A program made the translations under genes and the position numbers. From positions 50,975 to 88,108 of the forward strand of contig JAJQBQ010000009.1 in the NCBI GenBank assembly GCA_021203205.1: a stretch of 37,134 nt of DNA, read 5' to 3'. This document shows positions 1 to 13,331 of the stretch, piece after piece. Origin of the DNA: Lachnospiraceae bacterium (GTDB taxonomy: Bacteria; Bacillota; Clostridia; Lachnospirales; Lachnospiraceae). A model generated the notes under the pieces. It saw nothing but the letters and a program-made list of their open reading frames with translations, was not told where the DNA came from and searched no databases. Within the stretch, counting starts at the first letter, position 1. Each line of letters begins with the position of its first letter.

Positions 1-3519
<3,519 letters not shown>

Positions 3520-3547
3520 AATAAAAATTTCAAAAAGAAGCATAGAT

Positions 3548-3579
3548 CAGGCAGGAGTCGGTTTACCGACTCCTGCCTG
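3548..3579 (+). terminator. Hairpin after rpoC, probable terminator
   Basis: A perfect 14-bp stem (CAGGCAGGAGTCGG paired with CCGACTCCTGCCTG) encloses a 4-base TTTA loop, 29 bases after the rpoC stop. The bases that follow are only moderately T-rich (CTTGCGTTGT), so rho-independent termination may be partial. It sits between rpoC and the promoter of the next gene. Confidence 0.65.
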
Positions 3580-3632
3580 CTTGCGTTGTAATGTTTGGTT
3601 AAAAATATACTGGGAAAAATTCACAATGCGGC

Positions 3633-3661
3633 TTGTAAAACGGCAAAAACTTTGTTACAAT
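3633..3661 (+). promoter_or_regulatory. Sigma-A-type promoter for the GH43 gene
   Basis: TTGTAA (3633-3638) and TACAAT (3656-3661) are separated by exactly 17 bases. Each differs by one or two positions from the -35 and -10 consensus. The predicted transcription start is near 3668, giving a leader of about 68 bases before the ATG at 3736. Together with the hairpins at 3548 and 9519, it makes the intervening gene a separate transcription unit. Confidence 0.65.
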
Positions 3662-3735
3662 GAACCAAATTTTTGCCGTAAGGCAGACTCACCGCGGCGG
3701 GTTCGAAACAAGGCTGCGGAGAAAAGGGGTACTAT

Positions 3736-6700
3736 ATGAAACAATCAAAGAGACTGACAGCGCTTTTCCTGGCACTGGTTCTCGTGTTTTCCAGTCTGTT
3801 CCTGACGGGGACAACATCTGCAGCGGATGCAGAGACTTCCGGGAACACCGCGAGCACGGCCACGGAAGACACGGCTTCGGGGGATACGAATCTCATGGAC
3901 AGCCTCGTGGGTTACTACACATTCGATGAGACCCTCGAAAACACGGCTTCGTCCGTGACAAACGCCGCCTCCGAAAATGCCGGAACAGGCAGCGCGTCTC
4001 TCCACGGCGGTGCGGGGGAGACCTGGAACACGGCCGCAACCGGCACGGCAGGCTACAACAGTACGGATGCCGTGAACGGCTCCGCGTATGTTTTTTCGGG
4101 AAACAGTGCCGTTGAACAGCTTTCCAGCGCAGCATGGTGGAGCAATACCGGGATCGGTCAGGATTACGCCCTGGCGGACGGCGACACACTGACGTTTACG
4201 GTGGAATGCAACAGCACTACGGATGCGTACGGATACGCTGCCTTTTCCGTGGAGGTGTATGACGCATCCGGTGATTATTTTACCACCGGTTCTGACGGAA
4301 ACGCCTGGTTTGCAGGGGAAGCTTCAGGAAGCATCTCCGGCACACTTTCTACGCTTAACAGCACGGTCACAGCGGGAACCACCTACACGATTACCGTGAC
4401 TCGCTCTGAAGATGTGTTTACCGTAAAGTATTATGATGAGACAGCGGGGAGTACTTTCGCAACGCTTGTCGGCACGGCGACGACGGAATTTGACGCGACG
4501 GCCTATGTGCATGTCATCTCTCAGGTCGGCACTTATACGGTCACAAACACCACAACGGATGTGTCCGGCGAAGGCCTTGTGCTGGATGTGACAACATCGG
4601 AGGAATTCACGGTCAGCATGTGGGTAAATACGCAGCAGAAGGTGAACTACCAGCCGGTATTCTTCGCTGTGAGCGATGCGGTGAACTATCTGACCGCAGG
4701 GACATACTATAATAACTTCGCATCGGGCGGTATCGCGGTCTATAAAGACAACTGGTACTGGCTGGACATGAACAATAATTCTTCCAGCAGCCTGAAGGAT
4801 CTGCCCATGGATACATGGACTTATGTGACGATTTCCGTGACGGCGGACGGGGTGGCGACCGTTTATTACAACGGAGAAGTGCTCTCGACACAGACCATCT
4901 CCGGTTACGACGGAACTTACGAGGATCTGCCGATCTATCTCGGCATCAACTGGTGGAACCCATCGTTCTGCGGTCTGATGGACGAGGTGACCGTGTATGA
5001 GTCCGCGCTGACATCGGATGAAGTCTATACACTTTACAGCTATGACGGAGATCCGGCGGCGGCTGCAGAGGCGGAAGCGAGCGGAGAACTTGTGACGACG
5101 GTGTCAAACGTATCCGTGCATGATCCGAGCATTGTTGCCGGTTATGTGGAAAGTTCGGTGACGAGTCTTACTTCCTCCACGGAAATCGTGGGAGAGGCGG
5201 ATGACACGCACACGAAGAAGGTGTATTTCATCTTCGGTTCGCATCTTGCGTTCGCCTGGTCCTGGGATATGATCGAGTGGACGACATTTACGAACAATAT
5301 CAATACAGATTACACGACGCTGTTCGCGACGGAGTTCGAGTGGGCGGCAAAGGGCGATTCAAGCTATGATCCCAGCGGAAACATGTGGGCGCCGGATGTT
5401 ATCTGGAACGAGTCTCTCGGCAAGTGGTGTATGTATATGAGCATCAACGGGAATTCCTGGAATTCCAGCATCTGCATGCTCACGGCGGATTCCCTGTACG
5501 GCGACTGGACCTATGCGGGCACGGTGATTTATTCCGGCTTCACACAGTCTGGGACGACCCACGACTACACGTACACGGACTACGCGGCTGTGACAGGTGA
5601 CACCACCCTTCCTTCACGCTATCTCTCGAATTCTTCCACCTGGAATGAGAGCTACGGTGCGCACGCCATCGACCCGTGCGTCTTCTACGATGAAGACGGC
5701 AAACTGTGGATGAGCTACGGCTCCTGGTCGGGCGGCATTTACATGATTCGGCTGGATACGGAAACCGGACTGCGCGACACGACAGTTACTTATTCCACTG
5801 TGACCGATGAATCGGATGCCTACATGGGCTACAAAATCGCCCAGGGCTACTGGTCCTCCGGTGAGGCGTCCTATATTCAGCACATTGGCGACTACTATTA
5901 TCTCTTTGTAACCTACGGCGGGCTGACAGCCGCCGGCGGCTACAATATGCGTGTTTACCGCGCCACCTCCCCGACAGGGCCGTACTACGATGAGAGCGGC
6001 GACTGCGCAAACTATACTTATTACATCAACAATACCAGCAGCGGCTACGGCATGCGGCTCATGAGCTACTATAAATGGAGCTATCAGGAATATGCGCAGG
6101 TGGCACAGGGACACAATTCGGTCTACTATGACGAGGACACCGGCGAAATCTTCCTGGTTTACCACACCAGAACGAACGACGGTACCGAGGGACACTCCGT
6201 CCGCGTGCACCAGATGTTCTTAAACGAGGACGGCTGGCTGGTGACGGCGCCGTTCCGGTATACGGGTGAGACGCTTTCGGACACCGGTTATGCCGCGTCG
6301 GAAATTGCGGGTACCTATGAAATTCTCCTGCAGACTTCAGACATTGATTACGCGAGTCTGGAGTATGTGGAGCCGGATTATATTACACTGGAAGAGGACG
6401 GAACCGTGTACGGCGGCATGGCCGGTACCTGGAGCGCATCGGAAGATTCACCGTATATCACCATGGTATTAAACGGCGTGACCTACAAGGGTGTGCTGCT
6501 GGAGCAGCAGAAGGAGGATACCGCGGAATATGCGCTGACCTTTACGCTGGTGGGCGATGAGTCAAACGAACTGGCCCTCTGGGGTTACCGTTACAGCGAT
6601 ACGTTTGTGGATTACACAGTCGGTGCGCTGGATTCGGACGGCGAACCGGAGACGCTTGCCTGGAACGACCTGTCGAACTTCTTTGCGGCATACGGCACGG

Positions 6701-9444
6701 AAGACTTCACAATTTCGTGGACGTTTACGAATGCAGCATTGGGAACTGCAAACTATCTTAATTACAATCTTTGCGTGACCACAGATACGAGTTACACAAA
6801 GACGTGGGCGAATTACGATACGGAAAATGGCGGCACGGACTGGTGTCTGCGCGCGGACTACTGGAGCAATGCATTCTTTGCGAATAGCACGATCAGTTAT
6901 ACGTGCGACTGGGACTGGGATGCGTTTGCTGCCATGATGGACGGCGCAATGATCACCGCGACACTTACGAGAAACGCGACCGTGATGACCTTTACAGCTA
7001 CGATCCTCGGCTCGGACGGCGAGACATATACGTACACTGCAACCGTGACGGACGCGCCGCTGGATGACGTGATGGTATACCTGGGCGGCGAGAATGTCTG
7101 CCTGAACATTACGGCGTGTACGGTGACATCGGAGCATCACTATGAGACCACGACAGTGGAAGCAACCTGCGAGGAAGACGGATATACAACCTATACCTGC
7201 ATCTATTGCGGAGATGAGTATCAGGGTGATGTGACGGAGGCGACCGGTCACGACTGGGATTATGACGTCCTTTCGGATGACAGCATTGTGTGGGCGGACG
7301 ACTACAGCAGCGCGAGCATCACATACTACTGCAAAAATGACGAAGCACATTCCGTGACCGTGGATGCAGAGGTGTCGAGCGAAAGCCAGGATGCGACCTG
7401 CACGGAAGCCGGAACCGTAACTTACACAGCGACAGTGACGGTGAACGGCGTGACCTACACAAGCAAGAAGGTTGTGGAGGGCGTTGTGCTGGGCCACGAC
7501 TATAAGGAAGTCTGGACCTGGACAGAGACGGAGGACGACTGTACGGCAGTGCTCACGTTAACCTGCAGCAGGTGCGAAGATGTGCAGACTCCTGATGTGA
7601 GTGTCACGTCGGAAGTAACGGCTGCGACCTGCGAAGAGGATGGCCAGGTCGTTTATACGGCAACCGCAACTTATGATGGTGAGGAATATTCCGATACGAA
7701 GACGGTTGTGATTCCGGCAACCGGACATGACTGGGATATTACGGAAGAAAAACTTGAATGGAACTGGTCAGAAGATCACACGGCAGCGACAGTAACATAT
7801 TATTGTAAGAATGATGACACACATTCTGAGACGGTTGACGCAACTGTTATCGTTGAAACAACGGACGCGACCTGTGAAGAAGACGGAGTCGTGGTATATA
7901 CCGCGACTGTGACTCTGGAGGGAACGGTTTATAGCTGTGATTATACAAAGACAATTGATGCGCTGGGGCATGATTATGAGAAAATCTGGAGCTGGGCGGA
8001 TGATCATTCTGCTGCAACTTTGAACCTGATCTGCACGAGATGCGACGATACACAGGAACTGGAGGCAACGGTAAATGAGGAGACAACGGCTGCAACCTGT
8101 GAAGAGGAAGGTGCAACGGTTTACACGGCAACCGTAGAATATGAAGGTGTTGAGTATTCTGATACGAAGACCGTAGTGATTCTGGCCATCGGACACGATT
8201 GGGATATCACGGAAGAAAACCTTGTGTGGAACTGGTCAGAGGATCACAGTGCAGCAACCGTGACATACTATTGTAAAAATGATGAAACGCATTTTGAGAC
8301 AGTTGAAGCTGCTGTGACTGCAGAAACAACAGAAGCGACATGTGAAGACGACGGTGAGGTGGTATATACAGCAACCGTAACGCTGAACGGAACGAATTAT
8401 ACAGCTGAATTTACGGAAATAATGGATGCACTTGGCCACGATTATGACGAGGGAACAGTGACAACAGAACCGACCTGCACCGAAGAAGGTGTAATGACCT
8501 ATACCTGTGAGCGCTGCGGCGGGACCTATACGGAAGTGATTGACGCGCTCGGTCACGATTACGAAGAGACCTGGACCTGGACGGAAACAGAGGACGGCTA
8601 TGCGGCATCTCTGACCCTGACCTGCACCAGAGGCGATGCAACTTTGACGGCAGAGAACACGGACGAGGAGCCTGATGCTGTAAGCATTACAACAACGACC
8701 ACGGCCGCGACCTGCGAGGAGGACGGCTCCATCGTGTACACGGCGACAACGACAGTCGACGGAGTTGAATATACGGATACTTACACAGTGGTTCTTTCAG
8801 CCATCGGCCATGACTACGACATGGATAACCCGGAGTGGAGCTGGGCCGCGGATTATACATCCGCAACCGTAAACTTCACCTGTAACAACGACTCGACGCA
8901 CGTATACTCTGTGGAAGCGACCGTGACCATGGAAACTACCGCGACCTGCACGGATGCCGGCACGGAAACCTACACGGCTGTGGCAACGGTGACATTGAAC
9001 GGTGTGACCTACACGGATGTTGTGACGGTGGATGTGGATGCGTACGGTCATGACTGGAGCGAGCCGGAGTGGAGCTGGGATACCGATTACACGACGGCGA
9101 CCGCAACGTTCACCTGCGCAAGGTGCGGCGATGTGCAGACCGTGGAAGCCACCGTGATAACAACCACAGACGGAACAGTGACAACCTGGACCGCGACCGT
9201 GACGCTGGACGGCGTGACATACACAGACACGAAGACGGTGGATTCGTCCGACGGTGAAGACGGTGAAAGCACGACAACGGCTGCGGATGAGGCGACAACT
9301 GCCTCGGAGGATGCAACGACAGCCGGTACATCCACTCCGACCGCGGATATCTCTGTGGGAAGCTGGATACTGCTTCTGGTCATCTCCGGAATGTTTGCGG
9401 CGTGTGTCGCTATCTTCGGACGGAAGAGAGAAGAGGAAGCCTGA
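3736..9444 (+). CDS. Secreted, membrane-anchored GH43-family glycosidase with LamG-like domain and Cys/His repeats
   Basis: The 1902-residue protein probably cleaves arabinan or a related plant polysaccharide outside the cell. A signal peptide (about 1-30) is followed by a LamG-like beta-sandwich (about 57-439) that seems split by an inserted beta-rich domain (about 128-275). A five-bladed GH43 catalytic domain spans about 455-860. Its likely catalytic base is D463 (VHDPSIV), the pKa-tuning aspartate D646 (IDPCVF) and the general acid E710 (GEASYI). H793 and H810 fit conserved arabinanase positions. A C-terminal GH43 beta-barrel (about 860-955) is followed by a second domain resembling the inserted one (about 961-1133). 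Next come about ten repeats (1134-1840), a Thr/Ala/Ser-rich stretch, and a C-terminal membrane helix (about 1874-1893) with a GRKREEE tail. The start is set by the signal peptide. The family call is firm, but the exact substrate is inferred. Confidence 0.88.
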   Translation: MKQSKRLTALFLALVLVFSSLFLTGTTSAADAETSGNTASTATEDTASGDTNLMDSLVGYYTFDETLENTASSVTNAASENAGTGSASLHGGAGETWNTAATGTAGYNSTDAVNGSAYVFSGNSAVEQLSSAAWWSNTGIGQDYALADGDTLTFTVECNSTTDAYGYAAFSVEVYDASGDYFTTGSDGNAWFAGEASGSISGTLSTLNSTVTAGTTYTITVTRSEDVFTVKYYDETAGSTFATLVGTATTEFDATAYVHVISQVGTYTVTNTTTDVSGEGLVLDVTTSEEFTVSMWVNTQQKVNYQPVFFAVSDAVNYLTAGTYYNNFASGGIAVYKDNWYWLDMNNNSSSSLKDLPMDTWTYVTISVTADGVATVYYNGEVLSTQTISGYDGTYEDLPIYLGINWWNPSFCGLMDEVTVYESALTSDEVYTLYSYDGDPAAAAEAEASGELVTTVSNVSVHDPSIVAGYVESSVTSLTSSTEIVGEADDTHTKKVYFIFGSHLAFAWSWDMIEWTTFTNNINTDYTTLFATEFEWAAKGDSSYDPSGNMWAPDVIWNESLGKWCMYMSINGNSWNSSICMLTADSLYGDWTYAGTVIYSGFTQSGTTHDYTYTDYAAVTGDTTLPSRYLSNSSTWNESYGAHAIDPCVFYDEDGKLWMSYGSWSGGIYMIRLDTETGLRDTTVTYSTVTDESDAYMGYKIAQGYWSSGEASYIQHIGDYYYLFVTYGGLTAAGGYNMRVYRATSPTGPYYDESGDCANYTYYINNTSSGYGMRLMSYYKWSYQEYAQVAQGHNSVYYDEDTGEIFLVYHTRTNDGTEGHSVRVHQMFLNEDGWLVTAPFRYTGETLSDTGYAASEIAGTYEILLQTSDIDYASLEYVEPDYITLEEDGTVYGGMAGTWSASEDSPYITMVLNGVTYKGVLLEQQKEDTAEYALTFTLVGDESNELALWGYRYSDTFVDYTVGALDSDGEPETLAWNDLSNFFAAYGTEDFTISWTFTNAALGTANYLNYNLCVTTDTSYTKTWANYDTENGGTDWCLRADYWSNAFFANSTISYTCDWDWDAFAAMMDGAMITATLTRNATVMTFTATILGSDGETYTYTATVTDAPLDDVMVYLGGENVCLNITACTVTSEHHYETTTVEATCEEDGYTTYTCIYCGDEYQGDVTEATGHDWDYDVLSDDSIVWADDYSSASITYYCKNDEAHSVTVDAEVSSESQDATCTEAGTVTYTATVTVNGVTYTSKKVVEGVVLGHDYKEVWTWTETEDDCTAVLTLTCSRCEDVQTPDVSVTSEVTAATCEEDGQVVYTATATYDGEEYSDTKTVVIPATGHDWDITEEKLEWNWSEDHTAATVTYYCKNDDTHSETVDATVIVETTDATCEEDGVVVYTATVTLEGTVYSCDYTKTIDALGHDYEKIWSWADDHSAATLNLICTRCDDTQELEATVNEETTAATCEEEGATVYTATVEYEGVEYSDTKTVVILAIGHDWDITEENLVWNWSEDHSAATVTYYCKNDETHFETVEAAVTAETTEATCEDDGEVVYTATVTLNGTNYTAEFTEIMDALGHDYDEGTVTTEPTCTEEGVMTYTCERCGGTYTEVIDALGHDYEETWTWTETEDGYAASLTLTCTRGDATLTAENTDEEPDAVSITTTTTAATCEEDGSIVYTATTTVDGVEYTDTYTVVLSAIGHDYDMDNPEWSWAADYTSATVNFTCNNDSTHVYSVEATVTMETTATCTDAGTETYTAVATVTLNGVTYTDVVTVDVDAYGHDWSEPEWSWDTDYTTATATFTCARCGDVQTVEATVITTTDGTVTTWTATVTLDGVTYTDTKTVDSSDGEDGESTTTAADEATTASEDATTAGTSTPTADISVGSWILLLVISGMFAACVAIFGRKREEEA
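7137..9240 (+). repeat. Coding array of ~10 Cys/His-bearing repeats in the GH43 protein
   Basis: The array has eight long units of about 80-90 residues and two short units of about 40. Each long unit begins with GHDW or GHDY, has a WxW-rich strand, a cysteine pair, an ATCxxxG segment, and a closing (V/T)YT...(D/S)TK strand. Two kinds alternate. Kind A carries CKNDxxH or CNNDxxH; kind B carries CxRC. Units 3 and 5 (around 7726 and 8200) are close copies at the DNA level. The stretch from about 7720 to 8450 is visibly more AT-rich than the flanking units. One unit (about 8625) has CTRGD where CxxC is expected. Confidence 0.8.
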
Positions 9445-9518
9445 AAGAGCCGAATCGAAAAACACCGGAAAGCAGGAAGCGTAAAAGCTGATGTGTAAAA
9501 ATTCATAAGATGACACAG

Positions 9519-9560
9519 GCGGAGAATTGTTTCTGTTAATGAAGCGGTTCTCCGCTTTTT
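9519..9560 (+). terminator. Rho-independent terminator after the GH43 gene
   Basis: GCGGAGAA (9519-9526) pairs with TTCTCCGC (9548-9555), followed at once by TTTTT (9556-9560). It lies 75 bases after the GH43 stop and upstream of the rpsL promoter, so it isolates the glycosidase from the str genes. Confidence 0.75.
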
Positions 9561-9609
9561 AACAGTAACAGAACAGCAACATCATACATGAATTTTACAG
9601 AAAAACACC

Positions 9610-9638
9610 TTGACAAGAAATAAAAGGATGTTTATAAT
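9610..9638 (+). promoter_or_regulatory. Consensus sigma-A promoter of the str genes
   Basis: A perfect TTGACA (9610-9615) and a perfect TATAAT (9633-9638) are separated by 17 bases. A leader of about 85 bases, rich in T runs, leads to the AGGAGGTG ribosome binding site (9713-9720) of rpsL. Confidence 0.92.
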
Positions 9639-9729
9639 GCCGTTCGTGTGCGAAAAATTGCACGATTATTTTTTGTTGTCTATTTTTTGCTCATGAAAAA
9701 CAATATTTATTCAGGAGGTGAAACCTAAG

Positions 9730-10152
9730 ATGCCTACATTTAACCAGTTAGTGAGAAAAGGCAGACAGACGACGGAAAAGAAGTCGACGGCGCCGGCATT
9801 GTTGAAGAGCTACAATTCTTTAAAGAAGAAATCTTTAAACACTGCTTCCCCGCAGAAGCGTGGCGTGTGTACTTCCGTTAAGACAACGACTCCGAAAAAG
9901 CCGAATTCGGCGCTTCGCAAGATTGCCCGTGTACGTCTCTCTAACGGTATCGAGGTAACCAGCTATATCCCGGGTGAAGGACACAACCTTCAGGAGCATA
10001 GCGTGGTGTTAATCCGCGGCGGAAGAGTTAAGGATCTGCCGGGTACCAGATACCACATCATCAGAGGCACGCTTGATACCGCAGGCGTGGCGAAGAGACG
10101 TCAGGCGCGTTCCAAGTATGGCGCAAAGAGGCCGAAAGACGCGAAGAAGTAA
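9730..10152 (+). CDS. rpsL: 30S ribosomal protein S12
   Basis: This 140-residue protein is the decoding-centre protein of the small subunit. The sequence starts [13 protein letters not shown] and carries the invariant [13 protein letters not shown] and GGRVKDLPG segments. The lysines that are changed in streptomycin-resistant strains are the wild-type residues here. A longer in-frame opening from GTG 9718 overlaps the ribosome binding site AGGAGGTG, so ATG 9730 is the start. It has the longer N-terminal segment seen in Firmicutes S12. It is the first gene after the consensus promoter at 9610. Confidence 0.98.
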   Translation: MPTFNQLVRKGRQTTEKKSTAPALLKSYNSLKKKSLNTASPQKRGVCTSVKTTTPKKPNSALRKIARVRLSNGIEVTSYIPGEGHNLQEHSVVLIRGGRVKDLPGTRYHIIRGTLDTAGVAKRRQARSKYGAKRPKDAKK

Positions 10153-10661
10153 AAATCTTTCCAGGGTGTATAGGAGAAGACGTTTGAAAGATTTCCGGTT
10201 AAAATCCTGAATCAGTTCGGGTTTTTAACATGGAGGCCTTCATTACAGAATCTCTTAAGCACGTTTTATAAGGAAAGAGCAGTGCCGGAATGAAATAAAT
10301 ATTGTTTTTCAGACGTTACAGTAAAACGTTCCGTATATCAGACATGTCAGGGAGAGACAGTTCGCCTCGCATGTGACCGGATATATTGAGGATTAACATA
10401 TGAAAAATCCCGTGCACAGACACAATCCAAAAGTGAGTACCGTTGATCTAATCCTTGCAGGTATCTTACGATATAACAGATGACCGATTGAATTGTGCAG
10501 CAAAGTGAGATAAAACAGGAGTTTCATTTTCAGATGACGGATAGAAATCCGACACGAAACGGAAATTCTCACTGTAAGTTTTAAGACAGACTCACCTGCA
10601 GCAGTTATTCTCAGAGGATCTTAAGAGATACCGCAAAATCTTAATTAAGGAGGGAAGTACC
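10153..10661 (+). other. Unusually long rpsL-rpsG gap without a gene
   Basis: These 509 bases separate two genes that normally lie close together in the str operon. The longest ATG frame seen (10400, 27 codons) has no ribosome binding site and no recognisable product. Two hairpins lie near the left end, AAATCTTT/AAAGATTT at 10153-10194 and the terminator-like one at 10206-10226. No clear promoter, repeat or RNA gene was recognised in the remainder. It may be a regulatory leader for rpsG-fusA or decayed insertion sequence. Confidence 0.6.
10206..10226 (+). terminator. Attenuator-like hairpin in the rpsL-rpsG gap
   Basis: CCTGAA (10206-10211) and TTCGGG (10216-10221) form a 6-bp stem with one wobble pair and a TCAG loop, followed by TTTTT. 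A run of A before the stem can extend the pairing. It is weaker than a full terminator, and its position 54 bases after rpsL suggests partial termination or RNA end formation. Confidence 0.4.
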
Positions 10662-11132
10662 GTGCCACGTAAAGGAAGAGCTCAGAAAAGAGATGTATTG
10701 GCCGATCCGTTATATGACAGCAAGCTGGTGACGAAGCTCATCAATAACATCATGCTGGACGGCAAGAAGGGCGTTGCCCAGAAAATTGTATACGGCGCTT
10801 TCGAACAGGTCGAAGCGAAGACCGGCAAGCCGGCACTCGAGGTATTCGAGCAGGCCATGAACAATGTAATGCCGGTTCTGGAAGTAAAGGCACGCCGCGT
10901 CGGCGGCGCTACCTACCAGGTGCCGATCGAGGTAAAGGCTGACAGAAGACAGGCCCTTGGCCTCCGCTGGCTTACCATGTTCTCCCGCAAAAGAGGCGAG
11001 AAGACCATGGAAGAGCGCCTGGCAAATGAGATCATGGACGCAGCGAATAACACCGGTTCGTCCGTGAAGAGAAAAGAAGACATGCACAAGATGGCAGATG
11101 CGAACAAGGCGTTTGCGCATTACAGATTCTAA
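10662..11132 (+). CDS. rpsG: 30S ribosomal protein S7
   Basis: This 156-residue protein is the primary binding protein for the 3' domain of 16S rRNA. The start [13 protein letters not shown], the central [15 protein letters not shown] segment and the C-terminal FAHYRF are typical of the family. The start codon is GTG at 10662, supported by AAGGAGGG at 10647-10654. The fusA start follows 24 bases after the stop, so the two are cotranscribed. The length is normal for the family. Confidence 0.98.
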   Translation: MPRKGRAQKRDVLADPLYDSKLVTKLINNIMLDGKKGVAQKIVYGAFEQVEAKTGKPALEVFEQAMNNVMPVLEVKARRVGGATYQVPIEVKADRRQALGLRWLTMFSRKRGEKTMEERLANEIMDAANNTGSSVKRKEDMHKMADANKAFAHYRF

Positions 11133-11156
11133 CAGGTCTTCAAGGAGGAAAATACG

Positions 11157-13274
11157 TTGGCTGGGAGAGAGTATCCATTAGAGAGAACGAGGAACATTGG
11201 CATTATGGCGCACATCGATGCCGGCAAAACGACATTGACCGAGCGCATCCTGTATTACACCGGCGTGAATTACAAGATTGGTGAGACACATGAAGGAACC
11301 GCGACCATGGACTTCATGGAGCAGGAGCAGGAGCGTGGTATCACCATCACTTCCGCCGCTACCACGTGCCATTGGACTCTTCAGAAAGAAAACAAACCGG
11401 CTCCGGGTGCTTTGGAGCACCGGATCAACATCATCGACACACCGGGCCACGTGGACTTCACCGTAGAGGTGGAGCGTTCACTCCGCGTACTTGACGGCGC
11501 TGTCGGCGTCTTCTGCGCGAAGGGCGGCGTTGAGCCCCAGTCCGAGAACGTGTGGAGACAGGCGGACAAGTACAATGTACCTCGTATGGCATTCATCAAC
11601 AAGATGGACATCATGGGTGCAAACTTCTATGCCGCCGTGGAACAGATTAAGACCAGACTCGGAAAAAACGCGATTCCGGTTCAGCTGCCGATCGGCAAGG
11701 AAGATGAGTTCAAGGGCATCATCGATCTGTTCGAGATGCAGGCCTACATCTATAATGACGACAAGGGTGAGGACATCTCCATCGTGCCGATCCCGGAGGA
11801 CATGAAGGATGAGGCGGAGCTTTATCATCAGGAGCTGATCGAGAAGATCTGCGAGACCGATGAAGAGCTGACCATGATGTATCTCGAGGACGAAGTTCCG
11901 GAGATTGATCAGTTAAAGGCGGCGCTGCGCAAGGCTACCTGTGCGGGCGAGGCCATTCCGGTCACCTGCGGTTCCGCATACCGCAACAAGGGCGTTCAGA
12001 AGATGCTGGACGCGGTCATCGAGTACCTGCCGGCCCCGACGGACATCCCGTCCATCAAGGGTACAGACATGGACGGCAACGAAATTGCACGTCATTCCTC
12101 AGATGAGGAGCCGTTCTCGGCACTGGCGTTCAAGATCGTTTCCGACCCGTTCGTAGGCAGACTGGCTTATATCCGTGTTTATTCCGGAACCTTAAATTCG
12201 GGTTCTTATGTATTAAACGCTACGAAAGACAAGAAAGAGCGTGTAGGACGTCTGCTCCTGATGCACGCGAACAAGCGCGAAGAGCTTGACAAGGCTTACG
12301 CGGGCGATATCGTGGCTGTGGTTGGCTTTAAGCTCACCGGCACCGGCGATACCATCTGTGATGAGCAGCATCCGGTGATCCTGGAGTCCATGGAGTTCCC
12401 GGAGCCGGTTATTGAGCTGGCCATCGAGCCGAAGACCAAGGCCGGCCAGGGCAAGATGAGCGAGGCGCTCGCAAAGCTTGCCGAGGAAGACCCGACCTTC
12501 CGCGCACACACCAATGCTGAGACAGGCCAGACCATCATCGCCGGCATGGGCGAGCTGCATCTGGAGATCATCGTGGATCGTCTGCTGCGTGAGTTCAAGG
12601 TAGAGGCCAACGTCGGCGCACCGCAGGTTGCTTACAAGGAGACCATCACGAAGTCCGTGGATGTGGATTCCAAGTACGCGAAGCAGTCCGGCGGCCGCGG
12701 CCAGTACGGTCACTGCAAAGTTAAGTTTGATCCGATGGATCCGAACGGCGAGAAGACATTCGAGTTCGAGTCCACGGTTGTCGGCGGCGCGATCCCGAAG
12801 GAATATATTCCGGCGGTCGGCGAAGGTATCGAGGAGGCAACGAAGGCCGGTATCCTGGCCGGGTTCCCGGTACTCGGTGTCCACGCAAACGTCTGGGACG
12901 GTTCCTACCACGAGGTCGACTCCTCCGAGATGGCGTTCCACATCGCAGGTTCCATGGCCTTCAAGCAGGCGATGCAGAAGGCAGATCCGGTTCTCCTCGA
13001 GCCTATCATGAAGGTTGAGGTAACCGTACCTGAGGATTACATGGGCGATGTCATCGGCGACCTTACCGCAAGGCGCGGCCGCATCGAGGGCATGGACGAC
13101 ATCGGCGGCGGAAAGATGATCCGCGGTCTCGTGCCTTTGGCCGAGATGTTCGGTTACTCCACCGACCTGCGTTCGAAGACGCAGGGCCGCGGCAACTACT
13201 CCATGTTCTTCGAGCGCTACGAGCAGGTGCCGAAGAGCGTGCAGGAGAAGATCGTAAGCGCACATCATAAATAA
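11157..13274 (+). CDS. fusA: Translation elongation factor G
   Basis: This 705-residue GTPase drives ribosome translocation. The P-loop AHIDAGKTT, switch [23 protein letters not shown] and the base-binding NKMD are present, followed by domains II-V (for example [14 protein letters not shown] and [17 protein letters not shown]). The start codon is TTG at 11157, placed by AAGGAGG at 11142-11148, which makes the protein begin [23 protein letters not shown]. It lies 24 bases after rpsG. The codons are rich in C/G third positions, unlike tuf downstream. Confidence 0.98.
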   Translation: MAGREYPLERTRNIGIMAHIDAGKTTLTERILYYTGVNYKIGETHEGTATMDFMEQEQERGITITSAATTCHWTLQKENKPAPGALEHRINIIDTPGHVDFTVEVERSLRVLDGAVGVFCAKGGVEPQSENVWRQADKYNVPRMAFINKMDIMGANFYAAVEQIKTRLGKNAIPVQLPIGKEDEFKGIIDLFEMQAYIYNDDKGEDISIVPIPEDMKDEAELYHQELIEKICETDEELTMMYLEDEVPEIDQLKAALRKATCAGEAIPVTCGSAYRNKGVQKMLDAVIEYLPAPTDIPSIKGTDMDGNEIARHSSDEEPFSALAFKIVSDPFVGRLAYIRVYSGTLNSGSYVLNATKDKKERVGRLLLMHANKREELDKAYAGDIVAVVGFKLTGTGDTICDEQHPVILESMEFPEPVIELAIEPKTKAGQGKMSEALAKLAEEDPTFRAHTNAETGQTIIAGMGELHLEIIVDRLLREFKVEANVGAPQVAYKETITKSVDVDSKYAKQSGGRGQYGHCKVKFDPMDPNGEKTFEFESTVVGGAIPKEYIPAVGEGIEEATKAGILAGFPVLGVHANVWDGSYHEVDSSEMAFHIAGSMAFKQAMQKADPVLLEPIMKVEVTVPEDYMGDVIGDLTARRGRIEGMDDIGGGKMIRGLVPLAEMFGYSTDLRSKTQGRGNYSMFFERYEQVPKSVQEKIVSAHHK

Positions 13275-13331
13275 TGATGTCATAAATGTTTAATAAGAAG
13301 AAATAAATTTGAAAAGATTTTAAAAATGGGG

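Noticed and set aside
3691-3710. GGTTCGAAA resembling a tRNA T-loop
   Set aside because: No acceptor, D or anticodon stems can be built around it, and it lies in the leader of the GH43 gene.
5614-7497. Long minus-strand open frames opposite the GH43 gene
   Set aside because: They are shadows of a GC-biased coding strand, His/Arg/Val-rich and without recognisable domains or ribosome sites.
7137-9240. Regular repeats that could suggest a CRISPR array
   Set aside because: The repeats are in-frame protein modules of ~240-270 bases without uniform short repeats or spacers.
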